Notes under the pieces: model-generated
The model's input: only the letters and a program-made list of their open reading frames with translations
What the model was told of the DNA's origin: nothing
The model's database searches: none
Position numbers and translations under genes: made by a program
DNA from: Chlamydoabsidia padenii
Taxonomy: Eukaryota > Mucoromycota > Mucoromycetes > Mucorales > Cunninghamellaceae
Reading direction: 5' to 3'
Length of the DNA: 64,000 bases
Assembly (NCBI GenBank): GCA_025330725.1
Contig: JAIWND010000013.1
Span: forward strand, 434,001 to 498,000
Part shown: positions 33,991 through 44,818 of the stretch, piece by piece
How positions within the stretch are numbered: the stretch's first letter is position 1
How the letters are laid out: every line of letters begins with the position of its first letter

Positions 33991-34082
33991 CGTTGGCAGT
34001 CCACAGCCAAATAAAAAATAGTGGATCCTCATTCGCATTTTCTCGCCTTTTTCTTTCTTTACTTATTGATACACCACTAGCC

Positions 34083-34752
34083 ATGAACGCCCAAAGAACA
34101 GTAAGTAACTCTGCTTTATATACTAAATAAAGTTTATCCACTTTAATAACTGTTTGTTCACTTTTGTACCATTCCACTTTTTATCATGATTAGGCACGAT
34201 TACCACCTGACGTTAATCGGGTTCTTTTCGTTAGGTAAAAAACCTCATCGCTTTATCGAAATGAAACCCTCTTACTATTCATACTAACTGAACTTTCTTT
34301 CTCTATTTAGGAACTTGCCTTTTAAAATCACCACCGAAGAAATGTACGAAGTGTTTGGAAAATATGGTGCTATTCGCCAGATCCGTGTGTAAGTTGCTTC
34401 TCTCCTTTCATGTCAAATGACCAACTCTAATCCTTTACTCACCTCCTGTTTTTATCATAGTGGCAATGCTCAAGATACCCGTGGTACCGCCTTTGTTGTG
34501 TTTGAAGATATATTCGACGCCAAGAACGCTTGTGAACACTTGCAAGGTTTTAATATCTTGGGACGCTATTTGATTGTATTATACTACCAACAAAACAAGA
34601 TCACCAAGAAGATGAACCTACAAAAGAAGGAAGATGAACTGAAGGAAATGAAAGCGTAAGTTGTAAAAGAAATAGATCAATACATACTCACTCACTCACT
34701 CCTCATTTTTTTTTTGTGGTTTATTAGTCGGTATGGTGTTGATGACGAATGA
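34083..34752 (+). CDS. SF3B6: Splicing factor SF3B subunit 6 (p14, RRM)
   Basis: join(34083..34100, 34194..34234, 34311..34388, 34461..34655, 34728..34752), 118 residues. It contains [20 protein letters not shown] (RNP2), a [14 protein letters not shown]1, and the family-typical [22 protein letters not shown]3B6 binds SF3B1 and lies at the branch-point adenosine in the U2 snRNP. Five exons in 670 bp: exon 1 encodes six residues, the last exon eight. The presence of SF3B6 (absent from S. cerevisiae) fits an intron-rich, early-diverging fungus. Confidence 0.95.
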
Positions 34753-35348
34753 TGGCTATGCTCTTCTTCTTCTTTTATCCCACCTACTCCCCACTTACTT
34801 GTATATAGAATTTACTACTCTTACCCTCTCCTCCTCTTACGAACAATAAAGCCTCCTTGCGACAGGATTTGGAAATCATCAATTATACTCGTGTATGTCT
34901 TTTTGACTATTTGATTTATAGGACCAAACAACATATCAAAAAGAAATCTATACACCTAAACTTTGACCTCATACGACTATACGACAGTGAATACGATTGG
35001 AACGCCAAATAATAGGAAACCAATCAATGCCACCATAGACACTCAACAATTATTCGCCCCAGCAACGGTAATGTCAGGTCCAAATCACTCGTCACTTGGA
35101 TATATACAAAAATAGAAGTATGTATATAGTCGGGATGGGTATTGTAGTTATAGTTTGTTTTACTTATATTAGTGTATCATCCATAATAAACTGTCATTTT
35201 TATCATAATGCATGTCTTCTATCTTTAACTTGTCAACGGATAAAAATTACAATCGGAGGTTTAAAAACAAAAAGTAGTCAAAAAAGATTCTGGTTGGCTC
35301 TCCCCTGTCCCTTCTTCTCTCTTCTTTTTTTTTTTTTATCCTTCTCAC
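34753..35348. other. Intergenic region between SF3B6 and MPP-alpha
   Basis: SF3B6 3' flank (AATAAA at about 34843) and MPP-alpha upstream DNA with T-runs near 35326-35337. A degenerate ATCGGAGGTTTAAAAAC at about 35252-35268 is the nearest match to the promoter element. No gene seen. Confidence 0.4.
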
Positions 35349-37194
35349 ATGTCTGCACGCATTCTCCAATCAGTCTCTCGACAAGGACGAAGCGTTTACT
35401 CATCTCTGTCAAAGTTTAATGGTGCTACTTTTTTACTGAAACGAACTGAAGCAACATTCAGCGTCAACAACAAGGTAAGAGGGTACGGCAAGTGTGATTA
35501 ATGATACTGATTATTCTTTATTTTATTTTATGTAGATTAATCTACATTCATTACCCACCAAAACACAAGAATACTCCAAGGCATCTACTGGTCTCTGCAA
35601 AATCACAACTCTGCCTAATGGTGTGCGTGTGGCGTCTGAAAATACACCCGGTCATTTTAGTGCTGTTGGCGTCTATATTGATGCTGGTAGTCGATATGAA
35701 ACTGCTGCAACTCGTGGTGTCAGTCATATTTTGGATCGATTGGCATTCAAGGTAAAAAGAAAAAAAAGAAAAAAAAAGAAACAATAATAATATGTAATAG
35801 TGCCATTAACCTCTCCTTTTATCTTATTCCTCTCTGTGTATATGTAGAGCACGGCTCATCGAACGGCGGATCAAGTGGTGGGTGAATTGGAATCATTGGG
35901 TGGCAATATTATGTGCTCATCATCTCGTGAATCAATCATGTATCAATCAGCCATCTTCTCTCAAGACCTTGGTAGAGTACTCTCACTTCTCTCGGATGTC
36001 ATCTGTCACCCTCAAATTGATCCCATGGAGGTGGAAGAGCAACAAATGACTGCCTTGTATGAAATCGAAGAAATTTGGTCCAAACCTGAAATGATCTTAC
36101 CTGAAATTCTACATACCGTGGCATATCAAGGTAATACTCTCGGTAATCCTCTACTCTGTCCTCCTGAAAATCTCGCAACAATGACTCCTGATTTGATCAA
36201 ATCTTATATGCAAACATGGTATAAGCCCGAACGTATGGTGATCGCCGCTTGTGGTGCTCAACATGATCAAGTGGTCGATTTGGCTCTCAAATACTTTGGT
36301 GATATTCCTGCCTCGGCTGAAGAACATAGACTCGATTCGGTGGTGACCCACGCTGAAGCTTTGAAACGACAACGGGCTTTGGCGGCATCATCATCAACGA
36401 ATTCATCATCGAAGCCTTCCCTGGTATCTTCTCTCTTTGGTGGAAAGAAATCACCAGAATCGACATCAACCTCACCTTACGAATTGGCTACTCAACCTGC
36501 TCGTTATACCGGCGGTACTCAATTCTTGGAAACTGGCCCTGAATCACCATTGACTCAAGTATATGTGGCCTTTGAAGGTTTATCAATCGATGATGAAGAT
36601 ATCTACGCATTGGCAACACTCCAAATCTTACTCGGTGGTGGTGGATCCTTCTCAGCTGGTGGACCCGGTAAGGGTATGTACTCACGTCTATTCACTAACG
36701 TCCTGAACCAATACTACTGGGTGGAATCCTGTCAATCCTTTAATCATTGCTATACTGACTCGGGTCTCTTTGGTATCGCTGGCTCTTGTCCTCCTCAATA
36801 TGCGAATGCCATGGTGGAAGTGATCTGTCGGGAACTGGATTTGGTGGCGCGAAGTGATGCTGGTCATTTCTGTGTCTCTGATGTCGAACTCAACCGGGCC
36901 AAGAATCAACTCAAGAGTTCCCTTTTGATGAACTTGGAAAGTCGTATGGTACAACTAGAAGATCTCGGACGACAGGTACAAGTCCATGGTAAGAAGACGG
37001 GTATTGATACCATGTTGGAAAATATCGATCGGGTGGATTTGGATGAATTACGTCGGGTGGCTAGCCGTGTAGTCCGTGGTGCTGTCAGTGTGACTAGTGG
37101 TGGAAGTGGTAAACCTACTATTGTCCTTCAAGGTCATTTGAAGGGCGTCTCGGATGTATCCAAGGTTGCCGAAAAATATGGTCTTGGTGCTTGA
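35349..37194 (+). CDS. Mitochondrial-processing peptidase subunit alpha
   Basis: join(35349..35474, 35536..35751, 35848..37194), 562 residues. The N-terminus [20 protein letters not shown] is a presequence. The M16 fold starts at [20 protein letters not shown]. The zinc site is degenerate: the position of HxxEH reads [12 protein letters not shown], as in non-catalytic alpha subunits. The glycine-rich loop [20 protein letters not shown], which recognises presequences, is present and diagnostic of MPP-alpha. It pairs with MPP-beta in the matrix to cleave targeting peptides. A Ser/Ala/Lys-rich insertion at about 270-320 ([20 protein letters not shown]) is longer than in many fungi. Confidence 0.95.
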
Positions 37195-37413
37195 TGAAAA
37201 TTAACAATAACCATAAATTAGATTCTTTATATACTTCTTACTTCTTCTTCCCTTCTCCCTTCACCTAGTTTAGACTTTCTGTTAAAAACACCTCTCTCTC
37301 TCTCCCCCTCTTCCCCCTCTTGTATATTTTTTACCTAACCCCTCTCATCTCTCTTTTATCTAATAAAACTAGTAGCGCTAACATTATGCATATCTGTCTG
37401 TGGCGTAATGATA

Positions 37414-37427
37414 TTTTTAAATCCCGA
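37414..37427. promoter_or_regulatory. Promoter-element copy TTTTTAAATCCCGA upstream of eIF3c
   Basis: Reverse orientation, 144 bp upstream of the ATG at 37571. Between it and the ATG is a T-run of about 46. Confidence 0.45.
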
Positions 37428-37500
37428 CGTGACTCTGTCAAAGTTTTTGTTTTCAGGCGCAACTGATAAAGACGTCCCTCACTTTCTTTTTCCCTTTTTT

Positions 37501-37502
<2 letters not shown>

Positions 37503-37548
<46 letters not shown>
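37503..37548. repeat. Poly-T tract just upstream of eIF3c start
   Basis: About 46 uninterrupted T residues ending 22 bp before the ATG. Probably part of the core promoter or 5' leader. Confidence 0.9.
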
Positions 37549-37549
<1 letters not shown>

Positions 37550-37570
37550 GATTATATATCATTGTTAACC

Positions 37571-40282
37571 ATGTCTCGCTTCTTCCGGTCCACCTCTGAC
37601 ACCGAATCCGAAACCGATTCTTCCGACAACGAATCCTTTTACGATGAAGTATCCTCTGACGAAGAAGAATCCGATGTCGAAGTTGAAGAAGAAGATCAAC
37701 AAGCGTCCAAAAAGTCTCGCTTCTTGAAGGGTGGTGACTCTGATTCTGATTCTGATAGTGATGATGAAGGTGGTCGTAAACGTCAAGTCAAGTCTCAAAA
37801 GGATAAACGTCTCGATGACATGCACAGTGCTGCCAAAGCTATTGAAAATGGACGCAAAAACAACGACTGGACACTTATCTCAAATGGTAAAGTTAAAAAA
37901 GGGAATAGGTATATGGTAACTAATGTGTATTTACGTCTTTTATAGAATTCGATAAACTCTCCACCAGCATCAGCAAAGCTACTACTGGTTTTGACAAGAT
38001 TGCCTTCCCCAAGTTTTATATTAAAGTCTTGATTGAACTCGACGACCTCATTCAAGAAACTGCTCAAAAGGACAAGGCATCAAAGAAGAAGGTGAACCCT
38101 GCTAACGGTAAAGCCATGAACGCCACTAAACTCAAGGTCAAGAAAATCAGTAAACAATACGAAGCTATGATTGAAGAATACAAAAAGGTAATAAAAAAAA
38201 AAAAAAGAAGGTTGTATGTGGAATTAGACCAACATTATTGTCTTGTGTGTATATTTTTAATAGGACCCTGAAGAATTCATGAAGGAAGACGAAGAAGAAA
38301 TCGAACCTGTCAAGCCCACCAAGACTGAAAAGACTGTTACTATTGATCCTGCTGCTACTGCCGGTGCTGATGATGGATTTACCTCGGTTGGAAAAAGTGG
38401 TAAAGTGGTGGCTGAAGTCGATGACAAGCCTGTCCTTGTTCGTCTTCGTGAAGTATTGGAAAGCAGGGGTAAAAAGGTAAAATGAAATACAATATAGTAA
38501 AAAAAAAAAAATAAAAAAATAAAAAAAGTAACTAAATATCTTTTTGTTATAATATAATGCATAGAACACTGATCGCGAAGAACAAACCAACATCTTGGCA
38601 TCCTTATACGCCAACTCGAAAACATCCTTCCAAAAAATCTCTGTGTTATTGGCTTTGATTGCATCTCGATTCGATCTTACTATTGGATCAACTTCTCATA
38701 TGGATATCAAGACATGGAAATCTGTTGAAAAGGAAGTCAACTTGATTCTCAGCATCATGGAAAATGAACCCTCTTATATTGTGTGTGAAGATGCCGATGA
38801 TTTGGATAATGACGACAAGGATGTGGTACCTGCAGCTGGACAAGTGGTGAAGCTTCGTGGATCTATTATTGGTTATATCGAACGTTTGGACGACGAATTC
38901 ATCAAATCATTACAAGCAACTGATCCTCATACTCCCGACTATATCGATCGTCTTCGTGATGAACCTTCTTTGTATGCTCTCTTGGTCCGTGCTCAAGTCT
39001 ATTTTGAAAAGAATGCTTTACAAGAAAGTATCTCTCGCATCATTGTCCGCCGTTTGGATCATTTGTATTACAAGGTAAGTAAATATATATTTGGTGAAAA
39101 TGGCCGTTCTTATTAATCTTACCAACTAATCTTTATCCTAACTATTAGCCTGAACAAGTCATCCGATCTATCGAAAAGGTCGCCAAGGAAATGCTCCCTG
39201 CTGGTTTGGAATCCAAGTTTATTGTTGCTGATGAACCTTCGCAACTGATTCACGAACTTTGTGCATACCTCTACAAACAATCGGTGTCCATGTTACGTAC
39301 CCGTGCCATGCTCTGTCATATCTTCCACTTTGCTCTTCACAACCAATTCCACAAGGCTCGTGATATGTTGCTCATGTCTCATCTTCAAGAATCCATTCAC
39401 CAAGCCGATGTTGCCACTCAAATCCTTTACAACCGCGCTGTGGTCCAAATCGGTCTATCTGCCTTCCGTCAAGGTCTCATCAAGGAATCTCATGCATGTC
39501 TACAAGAAATTCAAGGAACTGGTCGTGCCAAGGAATTACTTGCTCAAGGTATTCAACAAAACCGATACGGACAACAACAACCTTCACCTGAATTGGAACA
39601 ACTCGAACGACAACGACAATTGCCATTCCATATGCACATCAACTTGGAACTACTCGAATGTGTCTTCTTGACTTGTTCCATGTTACTCGAAATCCCTGGT
39701 CAAGCTCAAGCCGGTCCTAACAACAAGAAATTCATCTCTCGACCCTTCCGCCGTTTACTCGACTTTAATGAACGTCAAGCCTTTGCTGGTCCTCCTGAAA
39801 ACACTCGTGATCATATCATGAGCGCCGCCAAGGCTCTTGCTTCGGGTGAATGGGAACGTGCTCGTGATTATATTTTAGCCATCAAGGTATGGGACTTGTT
39901 ACCAGATACTGAAGCAATCAAATCCATGTTGGTCCGTAAAATCCAAGAAGAAGGTTTACGCACTTACCTCTTCACCTATGCTTCTTACTACTCTACTCTT
40001 GGTGTCTCTCAATTATCTTCCATGTTTGATTTGCCTAGTCATACCATCGCCTCCATTGTCTCTAAATTGATCTGGAACGAAGAATTGGCTGCCTCTTTGG
40101 ATCAAGTCTCTCAATGTGTGGTGTTGCATCAAGTGGAATTATCAAGACTTCAAGAATTGGCCTTACAATTCTCAGAAAAGGCTGCCAACTTGGTGGATCA
40201 AAATGAACGATTGGCTACTCCTCCTAATCGAAACGAAAACCAAAAGGCTCAACAACAACAACAACAACAACAACAGAACTAG
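37571..40282 (+). CDS. NIP1: Translation initiation factor eIF3 subunit c (Nip1)
   Basis: join(37571..37886, 37946..38187, 38264..38476, 38565..39074, 39149..40282), 804 residues. It begins MSRFFRSTSDTESETDSSDN, the conserved acidic eIF3c N-terminus that contacts eIF1/eIF5. The middle has KLSTSISKATTGFDKIAFPK and the C-terminal half holds the PCI domain (ITHELCAYLYKQ-like start at LIHELCAYLYKQSVSMLRTR, then DNERQAF-type GPPENTRDHIMSAAKALASG). The protein ends with a poly-Gln tract from CAA repeats (about 40252-40276). eIF3c is a core of the eIF3 octamer and multifactor complex. Another eIF3 subunit (l) lies 13 kb away on the other strand. Confidence 0.96.
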
Positions 40283-41275
40283 ATTATTTTCATGTCTTCC
40301 TTCCCTCTTTCCCTTTGTATTCATCCTTCTCTCCTCTTACCTTTTTTTATTTTATATATATATACATTTATCTTTGGGTTAGTATTCTTGTCTTCTTCCT
40401 TACTTTACTTTTTTATTTACTATCTTCTCTTTATGACAGAAAAAAAAAGCATTCATTAAAAACAATAAAAATATCATGTTTGCATGTTTATCATGCTCTT
40501 CATACAAAGGTCTATGCGGGGTTGGAGTATACATGACTTTATAAACACTTGTTGCAGAGAGTGTTACTGGATAAGAACAAATAGATTATTTATAGCAGAG
40601 AATGTCATCACATGCGGTGTTTGTCCAGGGCGGGGGGTTGTCAGTGTGATTTAAACTCTGATACTCTAGTTATTGCATCGTTTCAAAATTTCAAACCGGT
40701 ATGTATATGTGTCTTATAAAAGTATCCATAGTGGTTCTTTTAAAATTTAATGCAATGGAAAAAAGTCAACCAGAGTTGACCTGAAATTTACGCCCACCCC
40801 CTTTAAGCTGGCCTGATTTCTACGGCCAACATAATCTCCCGTCCAAAGTCGGAATTTCAATTTGAAAATTAGATTCTGCATGAATCTCTTGATTAGGCGA
40901 ACCCCCTTTCATGGGCAGACCTGGTCTACACAATGTTTGAAAAAAAAAAAAAACAGAGTCTTTTCACCCAGCCTGATTTCTAAGTCCAACTCTTCGCCCA
41001 CTCTTTTCCCCCTGATATTTACTGCCAACAAGTAGCTTTCAAAACCCGACTAACTTTGGAAGTTCCTTCAAATTAATATCATGTTTTTAAAAAAGTTACC
41101 ATGATTCCGTACCTCTATACACCCTTGAGCTGGATGTAAAGAGCCCCTCCAAAGAAGAGCCCTGTGATTTTTTATAATCAAAGACATGATTAAATGTTGC
41201 AACCTCTGCGCGTTTTTATTTATTTATTGTTTAAAAAGTACACGGTAATAATAATAACACAACCTAATCTACAGT
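40283..41275. other. Intergenic region with degenerate short repeats
   Basis: Contains four related about 20-bp sequences: 40779-40797, 40811-40830, 40971-40990 and 41011-41029, of the type CCTGATTTCTAmGkCCAAC. It also has two element-like motifs (TCGGAATTTCAA at 40849-40860, TTTCAAAACCCGAC at 41037-41050). No open reading frame of interest. Confidence 0.5.
40779..41029. repeat. Four dispersed copies of an about 20-bp motif
   Basis: GCCTGATTTCTACGGCCAAC (40811) and GCCTGATTTCTAAGTCCAAC (40971) differ at three positions. ACCTGAAATTTACGCCCAC (40779) and CCTGATATTTACTGCCAAC (41011) are more diverged. Confidence 0.55.
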
Positions 41276-44210
41276 CTAATGATCCTTCCCATCCTTTTTT
41301 GGTTTGACAGAGGCCAATGTTTCTTCTTCATCCCAGTCCGCAAAGTCATCAAAACCATCATCCGAATCAGCAATAGCGAAACGTGATGCACTGTTGTGAT
41401 GTGCCAAAGGTGGATGTTCGCCGCCGTGCTCTTCGGCAGCAAAGAGAGTTGAATTATCACCTACCACCAGTTCATCCCTAAAAAAAAAGGGGGGGGGGTG
41501 ACGATAAGAATTGGTTGTTTTGTCTGTTTGATGACTTACAGTTCATTTGTTTCGTCTTGATCACCTAATCGGAACTTTTGTGGATTACCGGTGAACCGAT
41601 TCTTGACCCTCTGCCATACCGAGGGAATGCTTGAGCGATAGCAACAGGCACCGATAAGTAAAAGAACCACCAAGACCACCAAAGCACCGTAATTGCCTGC
41701 ACTTTTGCCATATCCACCAATGAATCCAGTACCTTCTTCGTCGCCGGTTTCTTCGTCCTGCATTGCTGTGTCGTCCTTTTGGTTGTCGCTTTCCTGGTCT
41801 GGTTCCACTGCTGTGTCGTCCTTTTGATCATCGCTTCCCTGGTCTGGTTGATCTTGGTTCCCAACGCGACTTTTGACACCATTCACTTGATTGTTACCGA
41901 CACCCATAAATCGATGAATCATGTCCAATGTTTCCGTAGGTTTGTCGTAAGGGACCATATGACTACCGTCTTTAATCAACACATAGCTAAGGTTCCGTCC
42001 TTCCGTATAATATCCAACCTGTTTGTCATCAATAAACCAATCTTGTTGTACTGCGTCCTATATACATGTATCGGTCAGTTAGTAAGGTTGTTAGGAGGTG
42101 CATTAACTTGCCTTGAATCCTTTTTCACCATTCCATGTCATATTGCCAATCATGTATTCTGTCCCAATGTGGTTACAAATCAAATCGTATTCGCCGCTAA
42201 TTAGAGAAAATAAAAATACATGTTAACAAAATAGTAAGAGGGTTTCAAAAGTTCAAGGTTATACGTACCTATACAGCAGGACTTTGATTTCCTTCAATAT
42301 GTCCGGAAGAAGCTTTAGATGAGGGTAAGAGAGAATGTTAGTTGTGAGTAATTTAGCATCATGACCATTACTTACCAAATCAGAAGGTAGACTTGTGTCG
42401 TATCGTAGTGCCTGGGAAACAGTGGCGGCGCATTCTTGCCAAGGAAGAACTTGTTTTACCGAGTGTACCGCTTTTTTTAATTCATCAGTCTATCAATAGA
42501 GAGAGAGAGAGAGAGAGTTGGTTCATCTGTATCGTATCTGAATTTTGCAATTTAAAATATCTTCATGAATACCACTTACCCTCAAGTATTTGCTTACTTG
42601 TTCCAGTTCGTGAGGCCATGTGTTTCCGCATCCCGGAGAGGTTTCATTCTTCAATCGGATATCATACATGTTCATACATACTTTGCCTGAGTTTACCCTA
42701 AGTACCAACATAAAAAAAAAAAAAAAAAAAGGATCAATATTCTAGTCAGTCAAATTAAACCTTTCTTGATTTACTTACGAGTGAGTGTTGCTTTCCGTAA
42801 TGTCTTCTAAAATGTCTTCGCATACGCCAATGTTGATTTTTGATTCAAGGGACAGCTTTTCCCTGCATTTGTTCAGGTTCTTTGTTGCCCGATCCTATCA
42901 GTAAAAAGCAACAAGTATTAGTTATCTACCTAGGTCTTTTTCTAGTATGTACTTACCAAATAATCACCTTCCAGTAAATTGTGTTCCAAACTAAAGTCAA
43001 CGTAGGCTTCATACTAGAAAAGAAGAGACATGAATAAGTAAATAGCAAGGGGTCTGTTTTCTTGTAGAGGAGCTTACCTGATGTCGAGGAGAGATCCATC
43101 CATTGCCTATAGCTATACCTTTGAGATTATACTATGATTCATGCCAGGACAAATAAAGAGAGGCATTAGTATAATGACAGTTTCCTTCCTTTTGGTTGGT
43201 GGATAAAGTTACCTTGTTTGTTTCCTTGTGATTGACTTTTAACATTCTATCGGCAAAGTAAGGGATATAAGTTCCAGCAAAACTTTCACCAGTAAGGTAA
43301 AGCTATCGTCAACATAAATATATGTATAAAAAGAAAGGGTGAGGGGTGAGTTAAAAGGATGTTATTTTCGATTATTCAAGTAACCTACGTCTTGTTCCTT
43401 GAGATGAGGGAAGATAGCCATAAATTTATCCAAAAACGTTGTAAATTCTTCAGCGACCTATACATAGAATAATCATAAGATTGTCCATGTCCTTGTATTT
43501 ACCCCCCCGACAATGTTTATACCTGAGTCATATTATGCATGAATCCTCCAGTGTTTGCAAAACTAAAGCCCGTACCCACAGGTTGATCCAAAAAGACGAT
43601 AGTAGCATGATCTTGCCAGCCATTTGCATTAACGGTTAATGATTGATCAGGATTGACACGATAAGGTCCATTTTCCAAAAAGAGACCATCCATACTAATT
43701 TGCCCCAATCAATATAATGTCAGTCATTGATCTATATACCTATTAATCCTACTTACCTTGAGCATCCTGGTCCCCCATTTAGCCAAATGATCTACATATT
43801 TATATATATAAAGGTCACCACCAATACTGGTTTTCAATAGATTTTACAAACTCACCAATTTCTTGGGTTCGGTGGGTTGTACTTGATCAAGCATCCAAAA
43901 AAACAAGTTGCCATTGGTTTTAGAGGATACTTCAATATGTCTACAAATAAAACAAGTCAATACTTTATAGTTGATCTTTATTAGTAGCCTTTTGTTACCC
44001 TGCATATTGATCAAAGGGTAATTGGTCCATTTTGACTCCAGGTAATGTCGTCACTTTATAATCTTCGGCTGTAATAAAGTGAAAGAAGAATGAGTTTCCT
44101 ATCTTTTATTGTCTTCTTTTTCAGTACGTACCTTTTTGTGCTAGGACTAATGACTGGGAGAGCAGCCAAGCGTATAAAATACTACAAGTGTAGCTTTTCC
44201 ATAAAGTCAT
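41276..44210 (-). CDS. KEX1: Kex1-like serine carboxypeptidase (S10), Golgi membrane type
   Basis: 16 exons, 635 residues: join(44210..44132, 44068..43999, 43940..43856, 43791..43757, 43694..43523, 43457..43389, 43302..43213, 43131..43078, 43013..42957, 42894..42779, 42697..42580, 42489..42376, 42312..42269, 42196..42112, 42057..41540, 41477..41276). A signal peptide covers about residues 1-24. Catalytic triad: Ser177 in [13 protein letters not shown], Asp372 in GEYDLICN, His429 in [11 protein letters not shown]. The substrate-binding [10 protein letters not shown] is present. A lumenal acidic stalk, one transmembrane span ([16 protein letters not shown]) and an acidic cytosolic tail follow, the Kex1 layout for trimming C-terminal basic residues in the trans-Golgi. 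The intron after exon 14 is GC-AG. Confidence 0.93.
41765..41854. repeat. 45-bp tandem duplication in the KEX1 stalk
   Basis: Two copies (41765-41809 and 41810-41854) encode the repeated acidic unit around DNQKDDTA / DDQKDDTAV in the linker before the membrane span. Confidence 0.85.
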
Positions 44211-44818
44211 CTTGATAAGAAATCGTCGTTGTCGTATAATCTTTAGAGAATATATGTGGTAGGAGTAAAAAGATGACAAGTATTGGTGATAATGATGACC
44301 TGCAATGTTTGTATAGTCTATTCGTTTTTTATCTATATATATATAAGAAGAGGGAAGAAAAGTGGCAAAATAAACTTTTAGGGGTTGACTTTTATAACCC
44401 AGAACGGAGTTGAATTTCCTGCCCTGAGCTCATTTTTTGAATAAAAAAATACAATAATCTTTATTGGATGAAGGAGGGGATAATATTATAGTAATGAATG
44501 ATGATATGATAATACAAACTAGAGGAATAAGGAGAAGGAATGGTGTAAATGATAGTAGAGAGTAAAAGTAAAAAAGATATACATACAAAGGGTAAGACCT
44601 AAAATAATGATATAAAGGTAGTTAGTTATAAAGTAAAAAAAAAAAGGAAGAAGGAATAAGATTCTAATTAATAAAAAGAAGGAGTGCAAAGGGAAGGGAG
44701 AGTATATAAAAAATTAATGAAAGGGTAGAGTGAGGTATGTAATGTGTTAAAGTATGTGAGTGTGAGTGAGTGGATGTGTGTGTGTGTGTGTGTGTTTTTT
44801 TTAAAAAAAAAGGTGCCA

